Shown here: positions 1-8,618 of the stretch, piece by piece
Layout: the number at the start of each line of letters is the position of its first letter
Position numbering within the stretch: position 1 is the stretch's first letter
Source: an uncultured Proteiniphilum sp.
GTDB taxonomy: Bacteria; Bacteroidota; Bacteroidia; Bacteroidales; Dysgonomonadaceae
Direction of reading: 5' to 3'
NCBI RefSeq assembly: GCF_937873925.1
Contig: NZ_CALNAT010000252.1
Location: forward strand, 1 to 49,810
DNA: 49,810 bases
Program-made: the position numbers and the translations under genes
The notes under the pieces: generated by a model
What the model was told of the DNA's origin: nothing
The model's database searches: none
What the model saw: the letters and a program-made list of their open reading frames with translations, nothing else

Positions 1-28
1 AAGTGTTTTTTTGGAGAAATTAAATATA

Positions 29-511
29 ATGATGAAACGGATCCTTACATATTTATTTTGTTTTTCCATTACTTTACAGTCGGTACTCGGACAGTTCCTC
101 TTGTTTGATTATTCGACCGGCTCATTTGGTCTGTTGCCTTCCGTTGCCTCTCTTTTTTCAGATAAAACCGCCACCGACCGTATTTACCTACCTGTAACCG
201 ATATTTCGGAAGAGAATATCGAAAACATTAAGGAAAATAAAATTCCGGAAACTACGGCTCATACGGGCGGCTTGAGATTCGTACGTGATTTGGCCGGGGA
301 GCACCTGTTTTCTCCTTTTAATTGTCCGAATGAAACGGCCCATCATGTATTTGTTACTTTCTCTTATCTTTATGTGGGGAACTATTATGATGTATTCGCC
401 ATTGAAGAGAAGATCAATAATTTTATCATTTTTTACTCGGAATTTTTCAGGATCATCCGTATCGGCCTTCCTGTAACAAAACTGATCTACCCTTTCCACT
501 ACTTTTACTGA
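29..511 (+). CDS. Small exported protein, unknown function
   Basis: I do not recognise this protein. The ATG at 29 (or 32) is preceded by a GGAGA at about the right distance and opens a protein of about 160 residues. It begins with a typical signal peptide: MKR, a hydrophobic stretch, then SVLGQ as a likely cleavage site. The mature part has no motif I know; it contains an acidic segment (ISEENIENIKENKIPE) and an aromatic-rich C-terminal half with Phe, Tyr and Ile clusters. In-frame TTG at 11 is a less likely start. A G+C-rich hairpin follows the stop at 536-563. The opposite-strand frame at 188-499 looks like a shadow. The exported location is inferred from the leader only. Confidence 0.55.
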   Translation: MMKRILTYLFCFSITLQSVLGQFLLFDYSTGSFGLLPSVASLFSDKTATDRIYLPVTDISEENIENIKENKIPETTAHTGGLRFVRDLAGEHLFSPFNCPNETAHHVFVTFSYLYVGNYYDVFAIEEKINNFIIFYSEFFRIIRIGLPVTKLIYPFHYFY

Positions 512-535
512 ATACCCATTGAAAACACGCTAAAA

Positions 536-563
536 GGGCGCTGTTAGAAACAGTTCTTCGCCC
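536..563 (+). terminator. Stem-loop after the small exported protein
   Basis: GGGCG (536-540) pairs with CGCCC (559-563), and inside it CTGTT/AACAG closes an AGA loop, with a five-base bulge on the 3' side. The downstream bases are only moderately T-rich, so this is a weak intrinsic terminator or a processing hairpin between two plus-strand genes. Confidence 0.4.
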
Positions 564-794
564 GTCTTTACATCCCTGTTTTCTTCTTTTACAATAATTT
601 TGTCAACGGTTTATTTGTTTGATAAAGCTCCTTCTTTATCCGGTAAATATAGCCTTGACTGACGTCACTTAACAACGACTGTTGCAAACTGTGATATGCA
701 TCTGTTATCTGCATAGATAATATATAGATTCATATACACAGTCTATCCATCTGCAATAAAAGAAGAATACCCCATATTTATTAAACATCTTATT

Positions 795-1856
795 ATGAGT
801 GCAATCACACTTTATTGGTTTACGTTTATAGCGATTTTTATCATCGTCTATGCGATTGATCTGTATGTCACTTCCCATAAAAGAGGTCCTGTAAGTTTAA
901 AATCGTCGCTTAACTGGGTGGCCGTGTGGGTGTCTATCGCGCTGCTTTTCGGCTTATCGCTCTATTTTTTCTTCCCGCAGAATCCGGGGAGTACGGTCCG
1001 GACAGGGCCGGTGATGATGTCGAAATTTATGGCAGGCTATTTTACAGAATATTCCCTGTCGATAGACAATCTTTTTGTCTTTATCCTCATCTTCTCGATG
1101 ATGGGAATTCACCCGAAGAATCAACCTAAACTACTGAAAATGGGGATACTTATTTCCATTATACTGCGTATCCTGTTTATAGTGGTAGGGATGGAACTGG
1201 TGGAACGCTTTCACTGGATCATTTACATTTTTGGCATCCTCCTGATCGGGACAGCGTACAAAATGGCATTTTCAAAAGAGGAAGATAATGTGAATCCCGA
1301 ATCGAATATTTTATACAAGATTGCATCGAGATTATTTCATATAGATCCTGATGTACACTCACCTCATTTCTTTACCAGGATAAATGGGAAAACGCACATA
1401 ACAAACATCTTTCTGGCATTGCTCGTCATCGGGTCTACCGATATTCTTTTCGCGATAGATTCCATTCCGGCCATTATCGGCGTAATAAAAGAAGGGGCAA
1501 ATAATATACTCACGCTGGCAGAAGAGAATTTTATCGCCATCTCATCCAACCTCTTTGCCGTGATGGGGCTGATATCCCTTTTCTTTGCCCTGAGAGGTAT
1601 CATGGGCATGTTCCGGTACCTGAAGACAGGCGTCAGCGTTATCCTTCTGTTTATCGGGGTAAAGATGTTATTGGGCTCGATCGGGCCGGTAAGTGATTTT
1701 TTCACACATCATGCATGGTTCTCCCTGGCGGTCATTGCCGCTATACTGATTATCTCCATCCTGCTGTCGGTTTTCGTCACCGAAAAGGAAGCAGCGCTCA
1801 GGAAACAGAAAATAAGCGAAGAACCCCGGAAAGAATACCGGAATAAAAACAAATAA
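795..1856 (+). CDS. TerC/Alx-family integral membrane protein
   Basis: The protein has 353 residues with about eight or nine hydrophobic segments and the two hallmark TerC motifs. The first is FTEYSLSIDNLFVFILIF (around residues 82-99) and the second is IGSTDILFAIDSIPAIIGV in the middle; both carry conserved membrane-embedded acidic residues. Characterised members (E. coli Alx, Bacillus MeeF/MeeY) are linked to manganese export or to metallation of exported proteins, and older TerC members to tellurite resistance. No other ter genes are present, so a metal-export role is more likely than tellurite resistance. The tail after the last membrane segment is short and basic (KEYRNKNK). The 283-bp upstream gap shows no manganese riboswitch that I can recognise. 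Alx-type naming is inferred from family membership. Confidence 0.88.
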   Translation: MSAITLYWFTFIAIFIIVYAIDLYVTSHKRGPVSLKSSLNWVAVWVSIALLFGLSLYFFFPQNPGSTVRTGPVMMSKFMAGYFTEYSLSIDNLFVFILIFSMMGIHPKNQPKLLKMGILISIILRILFIVVGMELVERFHWIIYIFGILLIGTAYKMAFSKEEDNVNPESNILYKIASRLFHIDPDVHSPHFFTRINGKTHITNIFLALLVIGSTDILFAIDSIPAIIGVIKEGANNILTLAEENFIAISSNLFAVMGLISLFFALRGIMGMFRYLKTGVSVILLFIGVKMLLGSIGPVSDFFTHHAWFSLAVIAAILIISILLSVFVTEKEAALRKQKISEEPRKEYRNKNK

Positions 1857-1907
1857 TCATTTATTATAAACTTAAACACAAATTTAAATTTAAAAAAAGA
1901 ATTTATT

Positions 1908-2714
1908 ATGGAGACAAAAAAACAGACAAAAAGTAAAGGAGTTTCAGCCGGTTTAATAATTCTCGGAAGTGCAATTGTCGCTTCAGTTTTCTTTTTCGCT
2001 GTATGTGGGCATCCAAGCCATTTCGATGACAAAGGCCATCCCCTGCAAGGCGATGTTTTCGGTGTCCTTTATCAGGGAGGATATGTAATTCCTCTGGTGA
2101 TCACACTATTATTAACGGTACTGACTCTCTCTATTGAACGTTTGTTTGCATTACACAAGGCTAGTGGCCAGAACAAGAATGAACGATTCGTAGTGAAGGT
2201 AAAACAGAAAATCGACGAAGGTGATATTAACGGAGCTACTAAGCTTTGCGACGAACAAAAAGGTTCTATTGCAAATATCGTAAGAGAGGGTTTGGTGCGC
2301 TATAAAGATGTGGAAGACATTCCGAATATCACCAATGCCGATAAGGCCGAACTGATTCAAAAAGAGGTCGACGAAGCCACTACGCTGGAATTACCCTATC
2401 TCGAAAAGAACCTGAATATCATCGCGGCCATTTCTACTTTAGGTACATTATTCGGGCTGTTCGGTACTGTGTTGGGAATGATCCGGGCGTTCTCTGCAAT
2501 GGGACATGAAGGCGCACCCGATTCCACCGCACTCGCCGTCGGTATCTCGGAAGCCTTAATGAACACGGCTTTGGGTATCGGTACCGGTGCTTTGGCTATT
2601 ATAACCTACACCTATTTTTCAGGGAGGATCCAGACTATGACGAATGCTATTGATGAGATCGGATTCGCCATCGGACAGTCATTCGTAAAACGTCATGGCG
2701 GCCTGGTAAAATAA
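1908..2714 (+). CDS. exbB: MotA/TolQ/ExbB proton channel protein
   Basis: This 268-residue protein is the stator channel that, with ExbD, uses the proton gradient across the inner membrane to power TonB. It has an N-terminal membrane segment (about residues 15-32), a second at about 50-72 and the diagnostic ExbB/TolQ core AAISTLGTLFGLFGTVLGM near residue 174, followed by a last segment rich in small residues. A cytoplasmic helical stretch rich in Lys and Glu separates the second and third segments, as usual. It is the first gene of a plus-strand cluster with two exbD genes and tonB. Bacteroidota commonly keep several such sets, so paralogues elsewhere are likely. Confidence 0.93.
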   Translation: METKKQTKSKGVSAGLIILGSAIVASVFFFAVCGHPSHFDDKGHPLQGDVFGVLYQGGYVIPLVITLLLTVLTLSIERLFALHKASGQNKNERFVVKVKQKIDEGDINGATKLCDEQKGSIANIVREGLVRYKDVEDIPNITNADKAELIQKEVDEATTLELPYLEKNLNIIAAISTLGTLFGLFGTVLGMIRAFSAMGHEGAPDSTALAVGISEALMNTALGIGTGALAIITYTYFSGRIQTMTNAIDEIGFAIGQSFVKRHGGLVK

Positions 2715-2753
2715 CAGGGATATTGAATCAGATTAAAGTTAATTCAAGAAAAA

Positions 2754-3356
2754 ATGGCCAAAGTAAAAAAACATAGCGTCTTTATCGACATGACCGCTAT
2801 GAGCGATGTAACGGTACTGCTGCTTACATTCTTTATGCTTACTTCCACCTTTCTGCCCCTGGAACCGGTCAAGGTCACCGCCCCGGCATCCGTAATGGAA
2901 TTCAAGGTGCCGGATTACAATGTGATCAATATCCTGATCGATCTGCAGGGAAAAGTCTTTGTGAATATCGACCCTGCCGAAGTGCGCCTGGAAGCGTTGG
3001 AGAAGATGTCTGAAGAATATAGAGTAACACTCAATGATAAGCAGAAGAAAGCTTTTCTGGAACAGCCATTTATCGGTGTACCGATGAATCGTCTTCCCGC
3101 TTTGCTGGATTTACCCCTCGTGGAACAGGATGCGGCAATGAGGCAGTACGGCATTCCCAATGACAGTACCAACAATCAGTTTATTAACTGGGTACAGAAA
3201 GTAAGGGAAATAGACAGTGAAATGAAAATAACGATAAAAGCCGACCAGACAACTCCTTATCCGCTCGTAGAGAGTGTGATGAAAGACCTGGTAAAAATAA
3301 AGGCCAACCGTTATAATTTGATAACCGTGCTCAGAGGTGCGCCGGAAGGATTTTAA
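2754..3356 (+). CDS. exbD: Biopolymer transport protein ExbD/TolR, first copy
   Basis: A 200-residue protein with a short cytoplasmic N-terminus, one membrane segment (about residues 17-38) and a periplasmic domain. Asp18 in SDVTVLLLTFFML sits where the proton-carrying aspartate of ExbD lies. The periplasmic part is longer than in E. coli ExbD (about 140 residues), with an insertion between the usual beta-alpha elements, which is normal for Bacteroidota. It lies 39 nt after exbB. It is separated from the second exbD by 201 nt, an unusually long gap for this operon, which holds a repeat element (see 3361-3512). Confidence 0.92.
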   Translation: MAKVKKHSVFIDMTAMSDVTVLLLTFFMLTSTFLPLEPVKVTAPASVMEFKVPDYNVINILIDLQGKVFVNIDPAEVRLEALEKMSEEYRVTLNDKQKKAFLEQPFIGVPMNRLPALLDLPLVEQDAAMRQYGIPNDSTNNQFINWVQKVREIDSEMKITIKADQTTPYPLVESVMKDLVKIKANRYNLITVLRGAPEGF

Positions 3357-3360
3357 ACGG

Positions 3361-3512
3361 ACTATTTCGTTAAGCAATACGAGCAGAAGACAAGTTTTAC
3401 TTGAATTATGCCATTGCAAAAACTATTTCGTTAAGTGAGAGTAAAGTAAATTTATTTGCTTTGCCGAACGTAGAATTAACAATTGAGGAGCGAAGGCGAC
3501 TCAAATAGTCTA
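3361..3512. repeat. Dispersed intergenic repeat, copy 1 (92-bp unit plus a diverged upstream half-unit)
   Basis: The 92-bp unit at 3421-3512 recurs at 28226-28317 with the same length and only four C/T differences. Both begin AACTATTTCGTTAAGTGAG and end GACTCAAATAGTCTA. ACTATTT near the left end and AAATAGT near the right end are inverted repeats. Inside, an 11-base stem (3441-3451 with 3454-3464) can form. A diverged half-unit with the same opening (ACTATTTCGTTAAG) starts at 3361. Right after the unit, AAATAGTCTAAA occurs again at 3522-3533. It lies inside the exb operon, so it should be transcribed with exbD. Its function is unknown; a REP-like or MITE-like element is the best description. 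Confidence 0.8.
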
Positions 3513-3557
3513 AAGCATTTGAAATAGTCTAAATTTATTGAATTTAATTGATAGAAT

Positions 3558-4241
3558 ATGGCAAATATTGATACAGGCGGAGACGAGGTAAAAAAAGGAA
3601 AACCGAAGAAGGAAACTCTGCGCGTAGATTTCACTCCCATGGTGGATATGAACATGTTGCTTATTACATTTTTCATGCTCGTTTCAACATTATCAAAACC
3701 CCAGGTAATGGAGATTGCGATGCCCTCGGACCAGAAAGTGGAAGAGGACCAGGCGCCCAAGGTGAAAGAATCGAAAGCGATCACTCTTTTGTTGGCAGAA
3801 GATGACAAGGTATATTATTACCTGGGTAAACTCGATGAAAGCGCTTATAGCGATTATACCGTTTTAAAAGAAACCACCTATTCCACCAACACTTCCAATG
3901 AGGGGCTCAGGAGTATCCTCCTGGAACGGAATGCAGATGCTGTAACCATGATGCGCAATCTGAAACTCGAAAGGGCTGAAAAGGGAAACAAGATGTCGGA
4001 AGAAGAGTTCCGTGAACGCTCCAAGGATATAAAAGCCGATATAGATGCACTCACGGTAGTTATTAAACCGATGGCCACATCCAATTATAAAAATCTGGTG
4101 GATGCCCTCGATGAGATGCAAATATGCAGCGTTGGGAAATACGCTATTGTGGATGTGACCGAAGGGGATCATTTTCTGGTGGAGAACTATAAGACCAAAG
4201 GCGCTTACGGCGCCGCCAACTTAGCACCTCGTAACCCATAA
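3558..4241 (+). CDS. exbD: Biopolymer transport protein ExbD/TolR, second copy
   Basis: A 227-residue ExbD/TolR protein that is not a close copy of the first one. A Lys-rich cytoplasmic N-terminus is followed by RVDFTPMVDMNMLLITFFML, where Asp24 and Asp30 flank the start of the single membrane segment; Asp30 matches the proton-binding position. The periplasmic domain is long and carries a charged helical insertion (ERAEKGNKMSEEEFRERSKD). Two different exbD genes between exbB and tonB is a recurring arrangement in Bacteroidota and suggests a hetero-oligomeric ExbD or partners for different TonB proteins. The gene is 15 nt upstream of tonB. Confidence 0.92.
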   Translation: MANIDTGGDEVKKGKPKKETLRVDFTPMVDMNMLLITFFMLVSTLSKPQVMEIAMPSDQKVEEDQAPKVKESKAITLLLAEDDKVYYYLGKLDESAYSDYTVLKETTYSTNTSNEGLRSILLERNADAVTMMRNLKLERAEKGNKMSEEEFRERSKDIKADIDALTVVIKPMATSNYKNLVDALDEMQICSVGKYAIVDVTEGDHFLVENYKTKGAYGAANLAPRNP

Positions 4242-4256
4242 ACATAAAGATACGAT

Positions 4257-5093
4257 ATGGATAAATTCATAAACTTAAACTCCACTGAATGGTGTGATCT
4301 GGTATTCGAAGGGAGAAATAAGAGCTACGGGGCATATAAGTTGCGTCAGACTTCATCCGAAAGATACCTTGTTGCATTTCTTATAATGGTGGCTTTTACA
4401 GCTATTATCGCTGTACTGCCTCAATTGTACGGAGTGGTAGAGAATCTGACAAAAAAAGACCTCGGCCCCATGGAAGAAACGGTAGAACTATCGAATCTGC
4501 CGCTTGAAGAGCAGGTTCCCGAGGAAAATATCATCAAACAGGAAGTAGCTCCCCCACCCCCACCTTTGAAGTCAACCATTCAGTTCGTACCTCCCGTGAT
4601 CGCCAGGGATGAAGAAGTGAGCGAAGATGACAAAATGAAAACTCAGGATGAGTTGCAATCCACAAATCTTCAGATTTCTGTAGCGGATGTGAAGGGTACG
4701 GATGAGGAGCACGGAATCGACATCGCCGAACTGAATCAGAACAAAGTGATCGTTGAAGAAAAAGTAGATGACGATAAACCGTTCGAAGTGGTAGAGCAGG
4801 CCCCGTCTTTCCCGGGTGGTCTTGCGGAATTGAATAAATTTTTATCGGATAATATCCGGTATCCGGTGATCGCTCAGGAGAATGGTATCCAGGGCAGGGT
4901 AATTATAAAATTCGTGGTTTCCAGAACCGGGAATATATCGGATATTCAGGTTGTACGCGGAGTCGATCCTTCACTCGACAGGGAAGCTGTCAGGGTAGTG
5001 CAATCGATGCCTAAATGGATACCGGGACGACAGAGAGGACAAGCGGTTCCCGTTTATTTCACTCTGCCGGTTGTATTTAGACTGCAAAACTAG
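4257..5093 (+). CDS. tonB: TonB family energy transducer
   Basis: This 278-residue protein carries energy from the ExbB/ExbD motor to outer-membrane TonB-dependent receptors such as SusC-type transporters. It has a cytoplasmic N-terminus of about 35 residues, one membrane segment (about 36-58), a periplasmic spacer with a short proline run (APPPPPLKS near residue 97) and many acidic residues, and a C-terminal TonB domain from about residue 190. The C-terminal domain shows the signature FPGGLAELNKFLSDNIRYP, then QGRVIIKFVV and FTLPVVFRLQ. The spacer is acidic, unlike the Lys-Pro spacers of enterobacterial TonB. A hairpin after the stop (5102-5132) may end or process this part of the message. 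Confidence 0.93.
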   Translation: MDKFINLNSTEWCDLVFEGRNKSYGAYKLRQTSSERYLVAFLIMVAFTAIIAVLPQLYGVVENLTKKDLGPMEETVELSNLPLEEQVPEENIIKQEVAPPPPPLKSTIQFVPPVIARDEEVSEDDKMKTQDELQSTNLQISVADVKGTDEEHGIDIAELNQNKVIVEEKVDDDKPFEVVEQAPSFPGGLAELNKFLSDNIRYPVIAQENGIQGRVIIKFVVSRTGNISDIQVVRGVDPSLDREAVRVVQSMPKWIPGRQRGQAVPVYFTLPVVFRLQN

Positions 5094-5101
5094 TTTTCAA
5101 A

Positions 5102-5132
5102 GTGATTGACGAATGGGATATTCTTCAGTCAC
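5102..5132 (+). terminator. Hairpin downstream of tonB
   Basis: GTGATTGA (5102-5109) pairs with TCAGTCAC (5125-5132) with one G-T wobble, and GAAT/ATTC (5111-5114 with 5120-5123) continues the stem around a GGGAT loop. No T run follows, so a factor-independent terminator is uncertain. The hairpin is bracketed by a 16-bp direct repeat with one mismatch, GCAAAACTAGYTTTCA, at 5084-5099 and 5140-5155; the first copy overlaps the last tonB codons. Confidence 0.45.
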
Positions 5133-5356
5133 GAAAAACGCAAAACTAGCTTTCATTGTGTGTAAGAAGAGAAACGGGAGATAGGATGAAATGAATAATC
5201 GATGTTTTATGAAATCATATTCCTTGATGTTTTTAATGATTAATTGTAGACAATGTTATGTTTATTTCTTCTACCCTCTCTTTCTCTTCTTTTTTTATTC
5301 ACGCGAGATAAAAAGAACAAAGTCCTTTACATATTGTTAGAAACAGATTAAATGGA

Positions 5357-5572
5357 ATGAACAAAAGAAACAACAGACAAGCCGGCCATTATAAAAGAGG
5401 CTTTAAACTGATAGGGGGCATAATGATGATCATTATCTATATATCAGTTGCCTATTTATTGGTTTTCACTCCTCTGTTCCGGAAAAATATTCCTGAAGGA
5501 ATAAGGATCGCATTTGGAATAATCTTTACAGTTTATGGAATATTAAGAGGTTATAGGTTATGGAAAGAATAG
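5357..5572 (+). CDS. Small two-helix membrane protein
   Basis: A 71-residue protein with a basic N-terminus (MNKRNNRQAGHYKRG) and two hydrophobic helices (about 17-38 and 48-63) joined by a short loop, so both ends probably face the cytoplasm. The C-terminus overlaps the start of the next gene by 13 nt, which suggests translational coupling with the PstS-like lipoprotein. I recognise no named family. Its position between tonB and the PstS-like gene suggests a role in the same membrane system, but that is inference. The 263-bp gap before it holds a hairpin, a direct repeat and a pyrimidine-rich tract at about 5262-5299. Confidence 0.7.
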   Translation: MNKRNNRQAGHYKRGFKLIGGIMMIIIYISVAYLLVFTPLFRKNIPEGIRIAFGIIFTVYGILRGYRLWKE

Positions 5573-6561
5573 TAATAATGATCGGGGTGCTTTTTCTGTC
5601 ATCCTGCCATCAAAGGAATATCAGACCCGACACATTGACGTCCGGTATTGCCCAGGTAGCGGTGGATGAAAGTTTTGCTCCTATAGTGGAGGCAGAGATC
5701 AATGTGTTTGAATCGCTCAATACCGAGGCTACCGTTATTCCTGTGTATACTTCCGAACAAAACGTGTATAATTTATTGATGGAGGATAGCATACGCTTGA
5801 TTATCGGAACCCGTTTATTAACGGATCAGGAGCAAGCCATCCTCAAAGAGCGGAAACAGCGCATACGCAGCCAGAAAATCGCGATTGACGGCATTGCGCT
5901 GATTACCCATAAAGAGAACACAGACACTCTCTTGACAATAAATGACATAAGGAATATTATGTCGGGTGAAATCGGGAGTTGGAAACAGATAAACCCCACC
6001 TCCCCGTTAGACACGCTGACCATCATATTCGACACCCCTAATTCGAGTATGGTCCGTTACATTCAGGACTCACTTTGTAACAAGCTCCCTTTCGGGAAAA
6101 ATGTGAAAGCCCTTTCATCAGACAGCTCTTCGGTCGATATAACCCGGGTGAACTCCCATGGTAAAGTGATCGAATATGTCGCTTCGCACCCGAATGCACT
6201 CGGCTTTGTAGGTCTGAACTGGATCGCCAATCCTGTCGATACGACAAACCTTAGTTTTATCGATAATGTGAACATTGTATCCGTGAGCAATTCAACGCAG
6301 GCTACTCCCTACAACAGCTATAAGCCCTACCCTTATCAACTGGCCTTAGAACTGGCCCACCGGGAATCTCCGCTTGAATTTCCAACAGGCGGTTACCCGT
6401 TGGTACGCGATATATATATTATTATCACGGACGCTACCGGTGGCTTACCCTCCGGATTTTTTAACTTTATCGCCGGCGACAGGGGGCAGCGGATCATATT
6501 GAAATCGGGCATCCTGCCCGCAAACCGGCCAATCAGATTAATTCATATAACAGAAGATTGA
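5560..6561 (+). CDS. PstS-like substrate-binding lipoprotein
   Basis: This 333-residue protein resembles the periplasmic phosphate-binding proteins of the PstS family (PBP-like domain). The first 15 residues form a lipoprotein leader ending in the lipobox LSSC, so the mature protein should be anchored by a lipidated Cys16. PstS-like features are the repeated Ser/Thr-rich binding loops, IVDESF-type N-terminal strand, DIRNIMSGEIGSWKQI, the DTPNSSMVRYIQDSL segment, and the C-terminal segment around YPLVRDIYIIITDA. No pstC, pstA or pstB gene is nearby, so it is not part of a classical Pst transporter here. It is coupled to tonB and the small membrane protein and may instead serve a TonB-driven system. 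Ligand unknown. Confidence 0.8.
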   Translation: MERIVIMIGVLFLSSCHQRNIRPDTLTSGIAQVAVDESFAPIVEAEINVFESLNTEATVIPVYTSEQNVYNLLMEDSIRLIIGTRLLTDQEQAILKERKQRIRSQKIAIDGIALITHKENTDTLLTINDIRNIMSGEIGSWKQINPTSPLDTLTIIFDTPNSSMVRYIQDSLCNKLPFGKNVKALSSDSSSVDITRVNSHGKVIEYVASHPNALGFVGLNWIANPVDTTNLSFIDNVNIVSVSNSTQATPYNSYKPYPYQLALELAHRESPLEFPTGGYPLVRDIYIIITDATGGLPSGFFNFIAGDRGQRIILKSGILPANRPIRLIHITED

Positions 6562-6583
6562 AAAAATTAAACATACACCGATA

Positions 6584-8287
6584 ATGAAAAAAAGTCTCTT
6601 ATTAGTCGTAATCTTTTCTTTCCTTACTACCCCGGGCGCATGGAGCCAGGTGGAAAAAGGAATAGAATTATTTCTCCTGGAAGATTTTGAAGAAGCAAAA
6701 AAAACCTTTGAACAATCAGCCTCTCAGGCCCCGGATATATCATACTATTATTTAGGTGAAATAGCGCTCCGGAAAAATAATTCCGAAGAGGCGGCAGCCT
6801 ATTATGAAAAAGGAATTTCCGCTGACAGAGAAGCTGTTTTTTGCCGGATAGGAAAAACGAAACTGGAATTGAAATCGAATCCGGAAGAGTTGAAAAAAAG
6901 CATAAAAGCCATTACCAATAAAAACAAGAAAAAGGCGCCCGTCCTTTTAGCGGCCGCCCAGGCATACCTCGATAATAACCTGCCCGGGGAAGCGGCAGGC
7001 GTATTGTCTATGGCACGTAATGCAGACAAAACCTATCCTTACATTTATATTTTCGAAGGTGACCGGTTAAAAGAAAAAGGAGAACCGGGGAAAGCCGCAA
7101 CACAATACGAACAGGCGGTCAATTTCGATCCGAAATGCGCGATAGCTTATGTAAAAAATTCAATGGTATATGAATCCATTTCACCAACCACAGCGATCAA
7201 CACGCTGAAAAGCGGATTGGAAGCCAATCCCGATAATATACTGATCAGGAAATACCTAAGTCGGAGTTATTATAGAAACGGATTTTACGAACAAGCAATT
7301 GCTGAATATGAAACATTGAATCGGAGTGAATTATTACAATCCGAAGATGCGAGGAATTACGCAGCCAGTCTTTACTTTGCAGGGAAATACAACGAAGCAT
7401 TGACCTCTCTCAATCATATTGTGTCGAATGAACCCAATCATCCGGTGATAAACCGGTTATTGATGTACACACAGGATAAATTAAAAAACTATGATGAAGT
7501 CATAGCAACCGGTAAGAAGTTTTTCAGTTTGCCGGCCAGCGGAGAAAACATCCATTATTTAGTGACTGATTATACCGTATTTGCCGACGCACTGATGGCC
7601 AAAGGACAAATTGATGAAGCCATAGAAACGTACAGAAAGGCCGTGGCTGTTGAACCTGCACAGGGCGCACTCAGTAAAGAAGTTGCCGTCAGGCTTGCCG
7701 GCGCCGACAGGACCGCCGAGGCGGCGGATTTTTACCAGAAATATATAGAAGCAGAATCAAGTGAAGATGCTTCCGATTATCTGCAGTTAGGCATCTATTA
7801 TTACCGTACTGCGAGCCAATTCGCGGGAAAGGCGACAGCCGCAGGGAAAGCCCCGGCCGGCGCCGTGGCAAATTCCGGACAATCCGGTACCGAAGGCGAT
7901 TCCGCAGCTCTGAAAGAGAGTACAGCCCAATATGTATCCAAAGCCGATGAAGCATTCGCCAAAGTAATTGAACTTGCCCCCGACAGTTATCAGGGATATT
8001 ACTGGCGTGCTAATGCCAATACGCTGTTAGACCCCGATTTATCGAAGGGATCGGCCAGCGAAGATTATGTGAAAACAATCGAAATCCTGACGGCAAGCGG
8101 CGATAAAGAAAATCAAAGTAAATTAATAGAAGCTTACCGCTATTTCTCTATCTACCACTTATACCAATTCGACGCGAACAAACAAGCCACTGATAAAAAT
8201 AAAGCCAGAGAATATGCGGATAAGGTTTTGCAACTGAAACCTGACGATGAGACTTCCCTGAAAATAATAGAAGTATTGAATAACTGA
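6584..8287 (+). CDS. Periplasmic TPR-repeat protein
   Basis: A 567-residue protein with a signal peptide (MKKSLLLVVIFSFLTTPGAWSQ) followed by repeated 34-residue TPR units. Examples are the segments around EEAAAYYEKGISAD, GKAATQYEQAVNFDP, EQAIAEYETLNRSE, DEAIETYRKAVAVEP and a C-terminal YADKVLQLKPDD. An Ala/Gly-rich linker (about residues 420-445) interrupts the repeats. TPR proteins are protein-binding scaffolds, and the periplasmic site is inferred from the signal peptide. It follows the PstS-like gene by 22 nt and precedes atpE by 46 nt, so it could be cotranscribed with either the Ton module or the ATP synthase genes. A partner cannot be named from sequence. Confidence 0.85.
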   Translation: MKKSLLLVVIFSFLTTPGAWSQVEKGIELFLLEDFEEAKKTFEQSASQAPDISYYYLGEIALRKNNSEEAAAYYEKGISADREAVFCRIGKTKLELKSNPEELKKSIKAITNKNKKKAPVLLAAAQAYLDNNLPGEAAGVLSMARNADKTYPYIYIFEGDRLKEKGEPGKAATQYEQAVNFDPKCAIAYVKNSMVYESISPTTAINTLKSGLEANPDNILIRKYLSRSYYRNGFYEQAIAEYETLNRSELLQSEDARNYAASLYFAGKYNEALTSLNHIVSNEPNHPVINRLLMYTQDKLKNYDEVIATGKKFFSLPASGENIHYLVTDYTVFADALMAKGQIDEAIETYRKAVAVEPAQGALSKEVAVRLAGADRTAEAADFYQKYIEAESSEDASDYLQLGIYYYRTASQFAGKATAAGKAPAGAVANSGQSGTEGDSAALKESTAQYVSKADEAFAKVIELAPDSYQGYYWRANANTLLDPDLSKGSASEDYVKTIEILTASGDKENQSKLIEAYRYFSIYHLYQFDANKQATDKNKAREYADKVLQLKPDDETSLKIIEVLNN

Positions 8288-8333
8288 ACTGACTTTCCAT
8301 TATAAACATATAAACACATAAAAAATAAACATT

Positions 8334-8603
8334 ATGGTACTACTTACAGTTTTATTACAGACAGCCGGCACGCTGCTACAGGTAAGCGCCGACGGCTTAG
8401 GATCTTTAGGGGCAGCCATCGGTATAGGCCTTGCTGCGATCGGTGCGGGGTACGGGATCGGGAAGATCGGAGCATCGGCCATGGAAGGTATTTCCCGCCA
8501 ACCGGAGTCCACCCCCGATATCAGAATGAATATGATCATTGCCGCAGCCCTTATCGAAGGCGTGGCTTTGTTTGCAGTAGTAGTCTGCGGTTTTATTCTC
8601 TAA
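8334..8603 (+). CDS. atpE: ATP synthase F0 subunit c
   Basis: An 89-residue hairpin of two membrane helices that forms the rotor ring of F-type ATP synthase. The polar loop carries SRQPE (about 54-58) and the ion-binding carboxylate is Glu75 in AALIEGVALF. The sodium-type c subunits have Gln in helix 1 and Ser/Thr right after the Glu; here those places hold Ile and Gly, so a proton-binding ring is predicted. The first 24 residues form a longer N-terminal stretch than in E. coli. The gene heads the atpE-F-H-A-G cluster; atpB, which normally precedes it, is missing. Confidence 0.95.
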   Translation: MVLLTVLLQTAGTLLQVSADGLGSLGAAIGIGLAAIGAGYGIGKIGASAMEGISRQPESTPDIRMNMIIAAALIEGVALFAVVVCGFIL

Positions 8604-8618
8604 TAAAAGCAATAAGGT

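Noticed and set aside
188..499. 103-codon minus-strand frame opposite the small exported protein
   Set aside because: The plus-strand frame has a ribosome-binding site and a signal peptide; the minus frame has neither.
512..794. Manganese (yybP-ykoY) riboswitch upstream of the TerC-like gene
   Set aside because: The region was read for the conserved loop sequences of this riboswitch and none were found; only a simple hairpin is visible.
795..1856. Tellurite-resistance operon
   Set aside because: Only a TerC-like protein is present, without terZ, terA, terB, terD or terE.
3421..3512. CRISPR or integron repeat
   Set aside because: Only two distant copies exist, without regular spacing or a cas or integrase gene.
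8334..8603. Sodium-dependent ATP synthase
   Set aside because: The c subunit lacks the Gln in helix 1 and the Ser/Thr after the ion-binding Glu that mark sodium rings.
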